64,000 bases of DNA. Source: Terriglobia bacterium. Lineage in GTDB: Bacteria > Acidobacteriota > Terriglobia > Bryobacterales > Bryobacteraceae. The position numbers and the translations under genes are program-made. The notes beneath the pieces are model-generated. The model searched no databases. It was not told the DNA's origin and saw only the letters and a program-made list of their open reading frames with translations. The number at the start of each line of letters is the position of its first letter. The first letter of the stretch is position 1. Shown here in pieces: positions 52,152 through 60,046 of this stretch. The stretch is from assembly GCA_020073345.1 (NCBI GenBank), contig JAIQFI010000009.1:62001-126000 (forward strand). The letters are read 5' to 3'.

Positions 52152-53422
52152 TCAAGCTGAAGCCGCCCCAAATGCAAGTCTTCTTGAGCCCGCAGCGGTT
52201 CCGATTGTTGGTCGCCGGACGAAGGTTCGGAAAGACGTTCCTGGCACAGACCGAGTTACTCCGGGCCGCCAAAGGCCGAGGGCGGGTGGCTTGGTACGTT
52301 GCGCCGAGTTACAAGCAGGCGAAGCGGATCGCATGGGGGCCACTGAAGCAACTCACACGACCCTATTGGGCGAGCAAACCCAATGAAACCGATCTTCGGA
52401 TCGAACTGGCTGGCGGCGGCACGATCGCCGTCCGTGGAGCCGACGCCTACGACAGCCTGCGCGGCGAAGGGATCGATTTCGTAGTGCTCGACGAATACGC
52501 GTCCATGGCGCCGGCTGCCTGGCACAGTGTTCTGAGGCCGATGCTCGCCGACCGGTTGGGCGAAGCCCTTTTCATCGGTACTCCACAGGGATTCAATCAT
52601 TTCTACGATCTCTACAGCGAAGCCGAAGGACGGCCTGGATGGGCCGTCTTCCACTTCACGACTGAACAGGGCGGAAACGTTCCGCAGGAGGAATTGGCGA
52701 GTGCGGCTGGTGAGATGGACGAGCGTTTGTATCGTCAGGAGTTTCGTGCCAGTTTCGAAGAGCTGCGCTCCGGCCGGGTTTATTGGGGGTTCGACCGGAC
52801 ACTAGACGTTTCCGAAGTCGAGTTTGATCCCCGGTTCGAGTTATCCTGGACGCTCGACTTCAATGTCGATCCGGCCTGCAGTCTGTTGTGTCAAATCGTT
52901 CACGACCGGATTCATGTGCTGGATGAAATCGCGCTCAGCAACTCGAATACGTACGAAGTTTGCAAGGACTTTTTCCGCCGCGCACAGACGATCCTGGGTT
53001 CGTGCAACAAGCGGGCTGCATCAGCAATTCGAATCTTCGGCGATGCAACCGGCGACAGCCGCAAGAGTTCGGCTTTTAAGACAGACTGGGAGATCATTCG
53101 CGGTTTCTTTCGCGACCACCAGCAGATCTTCAGCCCCCATTACTCACTCCCAGGTGGGAACCCTCTGGTAGCCGATCGCATCAACTGCGTCAACGCCAAA
53201 ATCGTAAACGCAAAAGGGGAGCGCCGGCTAACGGTGAACCGCCGCTGCACCCAGTTGATTAAGGACCTGGAGCAAGTGTGCTGGAAAACGGACGCAAGCG
53301 GGAACAAACTCCGCGAATTGGACTCTTCGAATCCTGCACGGACTCATGCGAGCGATGCTCTCGGTTACTTGATTGCACAAAAGTTTCCGATGCAACGGGG
53401 CGTGCCTCAGCGGGAGTTTTGA
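52148..53422 (+). CDS. Phage terminase large subunit
   Basis: A 424-residue terminase of the GpA/TerL type. Walker A is AGRRFGKT (residues 23-30), Walker B is FVVLDE with Asp115/Glu116, and GTPQGFNHFYDLY is the coupling motif III. The C-terminal part has the nuclease Asp in TLDFNVDPA, and later FGDATGD and THASDALGYL, as in the RNase-H-like nuclease fold. It would cut and translocate DNA into a prohead. No portal, capsid or tail genes follow, which is unusual for a phage. A short gap separates it from the convergent nuclease gene. Confidence 0.9.
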   Translation: MIKLKPPQMQVFLSPQRFRLLVAGRRFGKTFLAQTELLRAAKGRGRVAWYVAPSYKQAKRIAWGPLKQLTRPYWASKPNETDLRIELAGGGTIAVRGADAYDSLRGEGIDFVVLDEYASMAPAAWHSVLRPMLADRLGEALFIGTPQGFNHFYDLYSEAEGRPGWAVFHFTTEQGGNVPQEELASAAGEMDERLYRQEFRASFEELRSGRVYWGFDRTLDVSEVEFDPRFELSWTLDFNVDPACSLLCQIVHDRIHVLDEIALSNSNTYEVCKDFFRRAQTILGSCNKRAASAIRIFGDATGDSRKSSAFKTDWEIIRGFFRDHQQIFSPHYSLPGGNPLVADRINCVNAKIVNAKGERRLTVNRRCTQLIKDLEQVCWKTDASGNKLRELDSSNPARTHASDALGYLIAQKFPMQRGVPQREF

Positions 53423-53430
53423 AACCAGAT

Positions 53431-54351
53431 CTACCGGATCTTGGCGAGAATCCAGGACACCAGACCTGCGTCAACGACCATCGCTGCCAGACGAGCGGGC
53501 AGAACGAGTTCGACCATGGGGCTGCTTTCTTCCTGGGCTAGGCTTACGGTGGGGCTGTGGACTACAAAGAAGAGCTTTCTGAAACCGCGACCTTTAAATT
53601 GGTCGCGATATCGCGCGAAATCGGCCGTATCGGCGGCGGACTTGATCTGGACCTGATAGCGTTCCGTCGTTATGGGTTCCTCTAGTTCCAGGTCGGCGTA
53701 CTTCATGGTTTCGCCGAGCACACTGAGCCGACGCCAACCGGCTTGACGAAAGAGAAGGTCAACCAAGGTTTCAAAGTCCTTCCAATGTAGTTCACCTATC
53801 GCCGATTGAACCGCGCTGACGAGCGTGTCACGAGCCCTTGTCACAGCCTGATGCGGCAAACTCGACTGGGCGTTGAGAAGACGACGCAGGCTCTCTGAAG
53901 CTCGGACCGCACAGACGGTTCCTCTAAACCCCTGCAACTGCGAGAGGAGTCCCGAAATATCAGAGATGAGCAGCGTGCGGCCGTTTACGTCACGATCGCG
54001 CCATTCCCCACAGACGTGCCTGAATTTCGACACCTCGTCTTCTTCAACCGGCCCTGCTGCAAGCCGGCACCACCACAGTCGTGATCCGTGAAAAGTGATC
54101 CAGACGTCCGCTTCGGACGAGAGGACGATCTCGCGCAGCGCATTGGCGTCGCGTGTAGCCGTCCCTTGGTGTGAGAGTTCCGCGCGGAGCTTGTGCTCGA
54201 TAGCGTCCCAGTTGTGCGAGTTGATGTCGGCAAGAGAACTTCCGGACCACCCGATTCGCATGATGTGGTTCGCGATGCTATCGAGCTCCCACGAACCGCC
54301 CTTCCCTAGCTTGATGTAGAAAGCTCGTTCCAACAGGACCTGGGACGTCAT
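53431..54351 (-). CDS. Mrr-like restriction endonuclease with N-terminal unknown domain
   Basis: The 306-residue protein has an N-terminal region of about 160 residues (FYIKLGKGGSWELDSIANHI, VWITFHGSRLWWCRL, GFRGTVCAVRA) of EVE/PUA-like aspect. A PD-(D/E)xK nuclease follows: WKDFETLVDLLFRQAGW, an Asp in KYADLELEEP and QVQIKSAAD as the QxK motif. The order reader-domain then nuclease is that of modification-dependent type IV enzymes, but this is inference. It is transcribed against the surrounding phage genes and its start overlaps the zinc-finger gene (ATGA), so the pair is an accessory module. Confidence 0.7.
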   Translation of the reverse strand: MTSQVLLERAFYIKLGKGGSWELDSIANHIMRIGWSGSSLADINSHNWDAIEHKLRAELSHQGTATRDANALREIVLSSEADVWITFHGSRLWWCRLAAGPVEEDEVSKFRHVCGEWRDRDVNGRTLLISDISGLLSQLQGFRGTVCAVRASESLRRLLNAQSSLPHQAVTRARDTLVSAVQSAIGELHWKDFETLVDLLFRQAGWRRLSVLGETMKYADLELEEPITTERYQVQIKSAADTADFARYRDQFKGRGFRKLFFVVHSPTVSLAQEESSPMVELVLPARLAAMVVDAGLVSWILAKIR

Positions 54352-54533
54352 CCGTTCAAACCCCAGGCATCATCGAACTCAGTCAGACGCGTACAGCACT
54401 GTTCACAGATCAGAAGGTGCTCTTCCACCTCTCCCAGGTCTGGTTCTTCCAGGCGCCCCTCGCTGTACCGGCCTAGCCGTTCGTCGGAAATATGTTCGGA
54501 GATCATTTCGAGTTGTTGGAGTCTAGGATCCAT
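54348..54533 (-). CDS. Small zinc-finger protein (zf-HC2/anti-sigma-like)
   Basis: A 61-residue protein with the pattern ISDERLGRYSEGRLEE and EEHLLICEQCC, the H-x3-C-x2-C zinc motif of anti-sigma factor domains. It lacks the transmembrane helix of classical anti-sigma factors. The ATG at 54533 has a poor ribosome binding site; TTG at 54542 is possible. Its stop overlaps the start of the nuclease gene, so it is made first and may regulate or stabilise it. It is divergent from the XRE gene at 54607. Confidence 0.55.
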   Translation of the reverse strand: MDPRLQQLEMISEHISDERLGRYSEGRLEEPDLGEVEEHLLICEQCCTRLTEFDDAWGLNG

Positions 54534-54606
54534 GACCGACAATGTTATCTCAGGATACGTCTTTATGCTCGTGTTCTTTTTGCTCGTGATTGGGCAGGCT
54601 TAATGG

Positions 54607-54873
54607 GTGGCCGCCAGCAGAGACCTTCCAGCCAACTACTCCCGTTTCTTCCGCGCCTTGGGCCACCGGATTCGATCGCTGCGCGTCGAGCGCAAGCTCA
54701 CCCAGGAAGACATGTATTCCTACGACTTCAGCGTGCGTCACTGGCAGATGATCGAGGCTGGCCGCCCGTTCACCATGTTCACGCTGCTGCGCATCTGCGA
54801 GGCGCTGGAGGTCTCCCCGGAACAGCTCGTCGCCGGTCTCGCCCAGCACCTTCGCAAGCGCAAGCGCGAATAG
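54607..54873 (+). CDS. XRE-family HTH regulator
   Basis: An 88-residue helix-turn-helix protein of the Cro/C1 type. The segment FRALGHRIRSLRVERKLTQE is the first helix pair, SVRHWQMIEAGRPFT is the recognition helix and LRICEALEVSPEQL closes the domain. It starts with GTG. It is divergent from the zinc-finger/nuclease pair with 73 bases between, so it may control that pair, as restriction-controller proteins do, or control the phage genes. Confidence 0.75.
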   Translation: MAASRDLPANYSRFFRALGHRIRSLRVERKLTQEDMYSYDFSVRHWQMIEAGRPFTMFTLLRICEALEVSPEQLVAGLAQHLRKRKRE

Positions 54874-54878
54874 CTGGC

Positions 54879-55253
54879 TCATGGGCGACCCTTTTTCGCC
54901 ACTGGCGTTGCGTAACCCTCAAGAGCTTTCTCCAGGTCGTGACGGATTCGGCCGAAGTATGCCAAGCCGCGCTCTTCACGGTTTTCGAGGATCTGGAGAA
55001 TCTCGAAGTTGAGCCAGGAACGGCACTCCTGGAGAGTGGCTCTGCAAATGGCGATCGATTGCCGCTGGAATTGGTTTCGGAACAGACCCAAGTTGTGGAG
55101 CCGATTGACGCAATCAAGAATCTCGTCGAAGTTCTGATTGAGGGCGAAGAGGTTCTCATAGATCGCGAGGTTCTTGGCGTCCTCCCTCGGCGTTTCCTCA
55201 CGCGTTGAACGTGTTTTCTTCTTCTGGCCCATGCTGTCCGTGACACCACACAT
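54879..55253 (-). CDS. Uncharacterised helical protein
   Basis: A protein of about 124 residues with a basic N-terminus (QKKKTRSTREETPRED) and a long helical region (NLFALNQNFDEILDCVNRLH, EILQILENREERG) and no signal peptide. The start is uncertain between ATG 55253 and ATG 55232. It runs tail to tail with the XRE gene. No family is recognised. Its orientation matches that of the nuclease module rather than the phage genes. Confidence 0.5.
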   Translation of the reverse strand: MCGVTDSMGQKKKTRSTREETPREDAKNLAIYENLFALNQNFDEILDCVNRLHNLGLFRNQFQRQSIAICRATLQECRSWLNFEILQILENREERGLAYFGRIRHDLEKALEGYATPVAKKGRP

Positions 55254-55371
55254 GCACGCTCTTTGCCGGGTGGAAGTCAACTGCGAAATCGCAAGCATTT
55301 CACTTGCTTTATGAAAACACCAGAGCGTCCATGGAACTGTGGTTCACAGCCAGAGAAAGGACACCAGACCT

Positions 55372-55866
55372 ATGGACCCAGCCGTCATTGCGGCGATCGA
55401 AGAGCTACAAGCCTTGAAGGTCGCCGTTCTGAAGAGGCGATACCGGGAGCTGTTTGGCGAAGAATCGAAATCCTCGAACAAGCAGTTCCTGTTTCGCCGT
55501 CTCGCCTGGCGCCTGCAGGCAAACGGAGAAGGAGATCTGAGCGAACGAGCGCGCCGCCGAGCCACTGAGATCGCCGATGATCGAGACCTTCGTATTCGAG
55601 CGCCCAAGGAGTTTTTCATTCGACCAGATTCCGCTTCCGGGAGCATCGATCGCACGCGACTGCCGAAGGACTGGAGGCTGCCGGAGCCGGGTTCGCTGCT
55701 GACACGCCGAGTCGGCGATCGGCGGATCGTCGTCAAGGTCCTGAAGGACGGGTTTGAGTACGAGTCACGGCGTTATCGCTCGCTGAGCGCTATTGCCCGC
55801 GAGGTTACGGGCACTCGCTGGAATGGACTTCTGTTTTTTGGGCTTGCGGAGCGGCGCGATGCCTAA
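55372..55866 (+). CDS. DUF2924-family protein
   Basis: A 164-residue protein with the DUF2924 pattern: LQALKVAVLKRRYRELFGEE, SSNKQFLFRRLAWRLQ, RLPKDWRLPEPGSLLTRR, GFEYESRRYRSLSAIAREVTG and TRWNGLLFFGL. The family nearly always lies just upstream of serine recombinases in prophages and transposons, as here. Function is unknown; a regulatory or DNA-binding role is supposed. It overlaps the recombinase start by eight bases. Confidence 0.88.
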   Translation: MDPAVIAAIEELQALKVAVLKRRYRELFGEESKSSNKQFLFRRLAWRLQANGEGDLSERARRRATEIADDRDLRIRAPKEFFIRPDSASGSIDRTRLPKDWRLPEPGSLLTRRVGDRRIVVKVLKDGFEYESRRYRSLSAIAREVTGTRWNGLLFFGLAERRDA

Positions 55867-57124
55867 GAGCATTCCAACGGTCCGCTGCGCCATTTACACA
55901 CGCAAATCGACCGAAGAGGGTCTCGATCAGGATTTTAATTCGCTTCATGCCCAACGCGAGGCCGCAGAGGCCTACATCAAGAGCCAAAAGCATCTCGGCT
56001 GGACCCTTGTCTCTAATCATTATGATGACGGCGGCTTCACCGGCGGAAATCTGGACCGCCCGGCTCTGCAGCAACTGCTCGAAGATATCGAAGCCCACCG
56101 CATAGACTGCGTCGTCGTATATAAGGTTGACCGCCTGAGCCGGTCGCTTCTCGATTTCGCGCGGCTGGTGGATCGGTTCGATCAGCGCTCAGTCAGCTTT
56201 GTTTCGGTTACCCAGCAGTTCAACACCACGTCCTCGCTCGGCAGGCTGACGCTTAACATTCTGCTTTCTTTCGCCCAGTTCGAGCGCGAGATCATCGGCG
56301 AGCGCACGCGTGACAAAATGTCGGCGGCGCGCCGCAAAGGCAAATGGGTCGGCGGGACGCCAGTGCTCGGCTACGATGTCGATCCAGGCGGTGGCCGACT
56401 GATTGTCAATGAGAAGGAAAGCCGTCGTGTTCAGGACACCTTCGCGCTGTTCCTCCAACACCATTCCCTTTCAGCCGTGGTCGGGGAATTGGCGCGACGG
56501 CGGTGGAAGACAAAGTCTTGGAAGTCGCGGAATGGAACGGCTCACGCTGGCCGGGCTTTCGCCAAGGCATCGTTACGCCGGCTGCTCACCAACGCGGTTT
56601 ATACCGGCATGGTGGAACACCGCGGTGCGATGTACGCGGGTGAGCATGCGTCGATCATCGAACCGTCGGTATGGCAGGAAGTCAATGCCGAGCTCCGTGC
56701 AGGTCGCCGCACCGAGGCAGGAGCGATTCGCGCACCACAGAACGCTTTGCTCGCCGGTCTGCTGCTCTGCAGGAGCTGCCAACGGCCCATGGTCCCCACC
56801 TATACGGCCAAGCCAGGGCGGAGGTATCGCTATTACGTATGCCAGGCGGCCCGACAGAATGGATGGAGTGCTTGTCCCACCAAATCGGTGCCAGCCCGCA
56901 TGATCGAAGATTCAGTCTTGGATCGGCTTAGAACGGCTTTGCGCACGCATGAGACACGTGAGCAGTTAAACGTTTCGGACGCCGACTGGCAGGCCTTTGA
57001 AGAGGGTCATTGCGAGCTCGTGCGCGCATTGGTGAAAGAAGTCAGTTATGACGGAGCGACGGGGGCCGCGTCGCTGCTCCTCAGTAGGAGTGAAGCCAGC
57101 AGCGAGGCCCAGCATGAAGATTGA
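55859..57124 (+). CDS. Large serine recombinase
   Basis: A 421-residue serine recombinase. The resolvase-like catalytic domain has AIYTRKSTEE (nucleophile Ser17), VVYKVDRLSRSLLDF with the Arg cluster, and FAQFEREIIGERTRDKM. A recombinase domain follows (RRLLTNAVYTGMVEHRG), then a zinc ribbon (CRSCQRPM, CQAARQNGWSAC) and a short helical end. It inserts, excises or inverts DNA between att sites. It overlaps DUF2924 upstream and the next HTH-like gene downstream by eleven bases, the standard three-gene set. The length is at the short end of large serine recombinases. Confidence 0.93.
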   Translation: MPKSIPTVRCAIYTRKSTEEGLDQDFNSLHAQREAAEAYIKSQKHLGWTLVSNHYDDGGFTGGNLDRPALQQLLEDIEAHRIDCVVVYKVDRLSRSLLDFARLVDRFDQRSVSFVSVTQQFNTTSSLGRLTLNILLSFAQFEREIIGERTRDKMSAARRKGKWVGGTPVLGYDVDPGGGRLIVNEKESRRVQDTFALFLQHHSLSAVVGELARRRWKTKSWKSRNGTAHAGRAFAKASLRRLLTNAVYTGMVEHRGAMYAGEHASIIEPSVWQEVNAELRAGRRTEAGAIRAPQNALLAGLLLCRSCQRPMVPTYTAKPGRRYRYYVCQAARQNGWSACPTKSVPARMIEDSVLDRLRTALRTHETREQLNVSDADWQAFEEGHCELVRALVKEVSYDGATGAASLLLSRSEASSEAQHED

Positions 57125-57488
57125 ATTCACAGTGCCGTTCCGGCGGGTGCCAGCGCCGCGAACTCTGTTGGTCGAACCAGTTCCAGAACCGCAGGGCCGC
57201 CCGCCTCGAATCGCGCGGCTTCTGGCGCTGGCGCACAAACTGGACGCGCTGGTTCGAACGGGCAAGATCAGCGGCTACGTCGAGCTAGCGCGATTGGGTC
57301 ACATTTCCCCGGCCCGTCTTACGCAAATCATGGTTCTCTTGCATCTGGAGCCGTCGATCCAGGAATACGTTCTGTTTCTCTCCGTGGCAGACGCTCGGTT
57401 TGTCACCGAATTAGGGTTGCGGAAGATCGCGCGTGAGCCGCGCTGGGACCACCAACTCACACTTTTCGACGAGCTTCTCAAGAAATGA
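57114..57488 (+). CDS. Recombinase-associated HTH-like protein
   Basis: A 124-residue protein that overlaps the recombinase end. The sequence RIARLLALAHKLDALVRTG, followed by GYVELARLGHISPARLTQIM, has the shape of a helix-turn-helix. Proteins of this kind follow DUF2924/recombinase pairs in many elements. It probably acts as a recombination directionality or DNA-binding factor, which is inference from position only. It starts at ATG 57114. Confidence 0.7.
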   Translation: MKIEFTVPFRRVPAPRTLLVEPVPEPQGRPPRIARLLALAHKLDALVRTGKISGYVELARLGHISPARLTQIMVLLHLEPSIQEYVLFLSVADARFVTELGLRKIAREPRWDHQLTLFDELLKK

Positions 57489-57557
57489 CTTGCTTCTGCG
57501 ACCGAACAGAGGGATCAATGTCGTGACGCGGCGACTGCCGCCAAAGGAGCCCCCCAA

Positions 57558-57896
57558 ATGACTGCCTCGATTCCTGAAGAAGAGACCGCGAAGACGAAGG
57601 CTCGTGTCGCCAAACCACGCCCCCACGCCGCGCCGACCAAAGCCAAGCCGGCCCGAAAGGCCACCCACGGTAAGAAGCCCGCTCCTGCCCGCCGCGGCAC
57701 CAAAACGGCCAAGATCCTCGACCTGCTGAAACGGCCCGGGGGCGTCACATTGAAGGAGCTAATGAAGGCGACCGGCTGGCAGGCGCATTCGGTCCGCGGC
57801 TTCTTGAGCGGCACGCTCGGCAAGAAGATGGAGACTCCCGTCGAGTCCTCCAAATACGCAGATGGCGAGCGCTGCTACCGCGTCTCTTCTAAGTAA
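57558..57896 (+). CDS. DUF3489-family protein
   Basis: A 112-residue basic protein. The first half is a low-complexity Lys/Ala/Pro tail. The second half is the DUF3489 domain: KILDLLKRPGGVTLKELMKATGWQ, AHSVRGFLSGTLGKKM, ending YRVSSK. The domain is a winged-helix type DNA-binding fold and is common next to serine recombinases. It is the last gene of the element. A gap of 103 bases separates it from the tRNA remnant. Confidence 0.85.
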   Translation: MTASIPEEETAKTKARVAKPRPHAAPTKAKPARKATHGKKPAPARRGTKTAKILDLLKRPGGVTLKELMKATGWQAHSVRGFLSGTLGKKMETPVESSKYADGERCYRVSSK

Positions 57897-57999
57897 CGTC
57901 CCACCCTGGCGCCGCTGTGCCCATGGCGCCCGGCGGCGTTCCTTGCCCGAACTTGACCATACCCCGTTCGCCGCGTTTGCAGGCTTCGTGCAGAGGCTG

Positions 58000-58055
58000 A
58001 CCAAAAGCATCCCGGTTGGAGTTAGAACCAGCGACCTCCTGCGCCCAAGGCATTG
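58000..58055 (-). tRNA. Degenerate tRNA 3'-half remnant (non-functional)
   Basis: The minus strand reads CTTGGGCGCAGGAGGTCGCT, then GGTTCTAAC and a CCAACCGGGATGC end. This resembles the anticodon arm, variable loop and T-arm of a tRNA. The T-loop has one extra base, one T-stem pair is mismatched, and no 5' half is found to the right. It is not a working gene. It lies at the right end of the phage-like element and could be an attachment-site remnant. Confidence 0.4.
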
Positions 58056-58082
58056 GAACATGAAAATTATGGCACATTGCAA

Positions 58083-58162
58083 GTCTAACATTTAACAAGA
58101 GTTAAGCCACAAACGTCTACATCGCCAGACGTCCAATGTAGCGAGAATTGCAGCTGTTAGAA
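58083..58162 (-). repeat. attC-like element 1
   Basis: The 80-base segment begins and ends with inverted core-like sevenmers: GTCTAAC (58083-58089) and GTTAGAA (58156-58162), where consensus integron cores are RYYYAAC and GTTRRRY. Read on the minus strand it ends in GGCTTAACTCTTGTTAAATG and GTTAGAC, like the 3' half of aadA-type attC sites. Inside is a CTACAT/ATGTAG stem. It lies 47 bases after the stop of the phosphoesterase fragment. L-box complementarity is weak. Confidence 0.35.
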
Positions 58163-58208
58163 TCTGGACTGGACCTCTAAAATGAGACAAGCTGTAGATC
58201 GACACTTT

Positions 58209-58553
58209 TCATTGAATGGAGAGCGTCGATTTGAATGCAGCCATCTCCCGAGCCGGTGCCCAGATGGTTTCGAGTGCAGGCAACTGGGCGGCGAACTCTT
58301 CGAAGGCAGCCGGTATCGAGAGCATTTCGTCCGTATTCCCAACAACTCCCTGCCAGCCAGCAGATTGAAGCATGTCTACTACCTCAACTGGACTGGAGCC
58401 GTTGTCCGCTAGATCGCCACCGTGCAGGATTAGGTCGGGTGCCGTAATCTGCAAGTCGGCCAAAACCGCTTCAAGTGCCGTCAGGTTTCCGTGGATGTCG
58501 GAAATAATCGCCGTGCGCACAAAGATCCTCGCCTTATCATCGCCAAACCTCAC
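58209..58553 (-). pseudogene. Truncated metallophosphoesterase
   Basis: The 114-residue frame carries the first three metallophosphoesterase motifs: ISDIHGNLTALEAVL, LHGGDLADNG and GVVGNTDEML. Full-length relatives (YfcE/ApaH-like phosphodiesterases) have a further 80-120 residues with GH and GHTH motifs, absent here. The frame ends in KSTLSIQ. The gene is therefore probably inactive. It lies between two attC-like elements. Confidence 0.65.
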
Positions 58554-58604
58554 GGCTCGCGCAATCGGATAAGCGGACTACTCGCGCAGAGTCGCGATGT
58601 CGTT

Positions 58605-58681
58605 ATCCAACTGGTACGCGGATCGACGCCGTACCGGCGAACGGACCGGCTCTAGGATCGCTGCCGAGCACGCCGTTAGGC
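58605..58681 (-). repeat. attC-like element 2
   Basis: A 77-base segment bounded by ATCCAAC (58605-58611) and GTTAGGC (58675-58681), which fit the integron core consensus RYYYAAC and GTTRRRY on either strand. It starts 13 bases after the stop of the hydrolase gene in that gene's direction. Its outer half (TAACGGCGTG with CACGATAGA beyond it) recurs near 59493-59515. No integron integrase gene is in the window. Confidence 0.35.
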
Positions 58682-58694
58682 GCGATCTATCGTG

Positions 58695-59375
58695 TCAGGA
58701 CGTTGTCAGAGAATCGAGGATTGTTGCCAATTCCGCAGGCCGCGCGATGTGAGGGGCGTGCCCGGCCTCCATCCGGATGGGGTCCACGCCAAGTCGTTGG
58801 CGAGCGGCCCTTTCCCACCAAGCTGGACTGAGTGCTCGATCCCCGCTGCACGAGACGTACGTCGAAGCAACATTGGGCCAATTCGCAAGTGGACAGGCTT
58901 CGATGAGGGCCTCTTTTGCAAACATCAGGCGTAGTGTGGTCAGCGCCCACTGGGCGGTGCTGGGCGGGCAGTCGTGGAACAAATACTGGCGCGCCAACGC
59001 TTCATCTTTGGTGGGGTCCTTGCCGATGAAATCGGGGCGGTACATCCCCTGATCCCGCTGAAATTGAGACAAGAAGCTCTCACCCGGCAACGGGATGACA
59101 GCGGCCAAGTACACCAATTTGGAAACCGGTGCATATTCGGGAACGAGCGGCAGGAAAAGCCCGCTCGCAGAGTGAGCCACGACAATCGCTCCATTGGAGT
59201 TTTCTATGGCCCTGCCGATGGCACCTGCATATACGAGTGCGCCTGAGTCAGGTTGGTCGGTCGGCAGGTCGACACAAACGCAATCGTGGCCACGCGCCCT
59301 CAGTTCTTCGACCAAGAGATCCCAGCCCTTGGGACCTTGGGTTGATCCATGAACTAGACAGAAAACACTCAACAT
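58695..59375 (-). CDS. Alpha/beta hydrolase, esterase/salicylate-esterase-like
   Basis: A 226-residue alpha/beta hydrolase: FCLVHGSTQGPKGWDLLVEE (oxyanion), VAHSASGLFLPLV (nucleophile Ser), SCSGDRALSPAW (Asp) and EAGHAPHIARPAEL (His). The whole resembles plant salicylate/methylesterase-type and EstC-like hydrolases. No signal peptide. It is flanked on both sides by related repeat sequences, as a mobile cassette would be. The substrate is an ester of unknown nature. Confidence 0.8.
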   Translation of the reverse strand: MLSVFCLVHGSTQGPKGWDLLVEELRARGHDCVCVDLPTDQPDSGALVYAGAIGRAIENSNGAIVVAHSASGLFLPLVPEYAPVSKLVYLAAVIPLPGESFLSQFQRDQGMYRPDFIGKDPTKDEALARQYLFHDCPPSTAQWALTTLRLMFAKEALIEACPLANWPNVASTYVSCSGDRALSPAWWERAARQRLGVDPIRMEAGHAPHIARPAELATILDSLTTS

Positions 59376-59399
59376 GCACCGCCAAGTGTTAAGGATAGC

Positions 59400-59515
59400 T
59401 CGCGATCTGTCGGGCAGTACCGCGAAGCACTACGCGCTTCGCCGTCGTACCAGCCGTCGAGCCCGGCAACGGATGGCGGGCGATCACGCCGTTAGTCAGG
59501 TCTATCGTGTGGAAG
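59400..59515. repeat. Copy of the repeat next to attC-like element 2
   Basis: CACGCCGTTAG and then TCTATCGTGT (59488-59513) match 58669-58695 in order and spacing, and the CTACGCG...GCCGTCGTACC part matches GTACGCG...GCCGTACC. A perfect GCGAAGC/GCTTCGC hairpin lies inside. One core (GTTAGTC) departs from the attC consensus and the partner core is unclear. The two copies flank the hydrolase gene in direct orientation. Confidence 0.4.
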
Positions 59516-59596
59516 GCCCGGAGGATTCAGCTACAACGTCGTCGCTCAGATGATAACGCTTCAAGTTTCCTGCTTCGATAGTTATGATGTTTGATT

Positions 59597-60046
59597 ATGC
59601 CTACGCCCTTTGAAAGCGCGCAATTGAACCTCCAACTGTTCGATCTCCGCCGCGAAGCCGTACTTCGTGAGGCTCGTAATTGGTTCTTGCTAGAGTTCAA
59701 TCCGGAGACGTTCGCGGAATTGGTCGCCATAGTGAGTGGCCCGAGGAACTCAGCATTCCGCATGGTGGTTGGTTACTGGGACATGGCTGCTTCTTTAGTG
59801 ACCACGGGTGCGATTGATGCTGATGCTTTCAGGGCAGCGCATGGAGAGATTTTTGCAACCTTCAGCAAGATTCATCCATTTCTTTCTGAGTTGCGCACAG
59901 CAAGTGGTGAAGGGGACATTTGCGAACACATGGAAAAGGTAGTCCTTGCAGTTCCCGGTGCTGAAGGCATGCTGTCGCGTCGCCGCGAAGCGCTCCGTGT
60001 GGCGGCCAAAGCGCTGGCCGCGGAAAAGACGCGGGCTTCTAGCTAA
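59597..60046 (+). CDS. Uncharacterised cytoplasmic protein
   Basis: A 149-residue acidic helical protein (FESAQLNLQLFDLRREAVLR, ARNWFLLEFNPETFAELVAI). It has no signal peptide. The sequence is uninterrupted and has coding character, but no family is recognised. Genes of this size and obscurity are typical of integron or mobile cassettes, which fits the attC-like repeats nearby. The ATG at 59597 is used; a TTG two codons upstream is possible. Confidence 0.6.
   Translation: MPTPFESAQLNLQLFDLRREAVLREARNWFLLEFNPETFAELVAIVSGPRNSAFRMVVGYWDMAASLVTTGAIDADAFRAAHGEIFATFSKIHPFLSELRTASGEGDICEHMEKVVLAVPGAEGMLSRRREALRVAAKALAAEKTRASS

Noticed and set aside
54492-55208. Plus-strand frame over the zinc finger, XRE and helical protein genes
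   Set aside because: It covers three better supported genes in other frames and has no motif.
55254-55371. GCAAG...CTTGC inverted repeat before DUF2924 as an operator
   Set aside because: Arms are only five bases with a seven-base loop, within chance expectation in this sequence.
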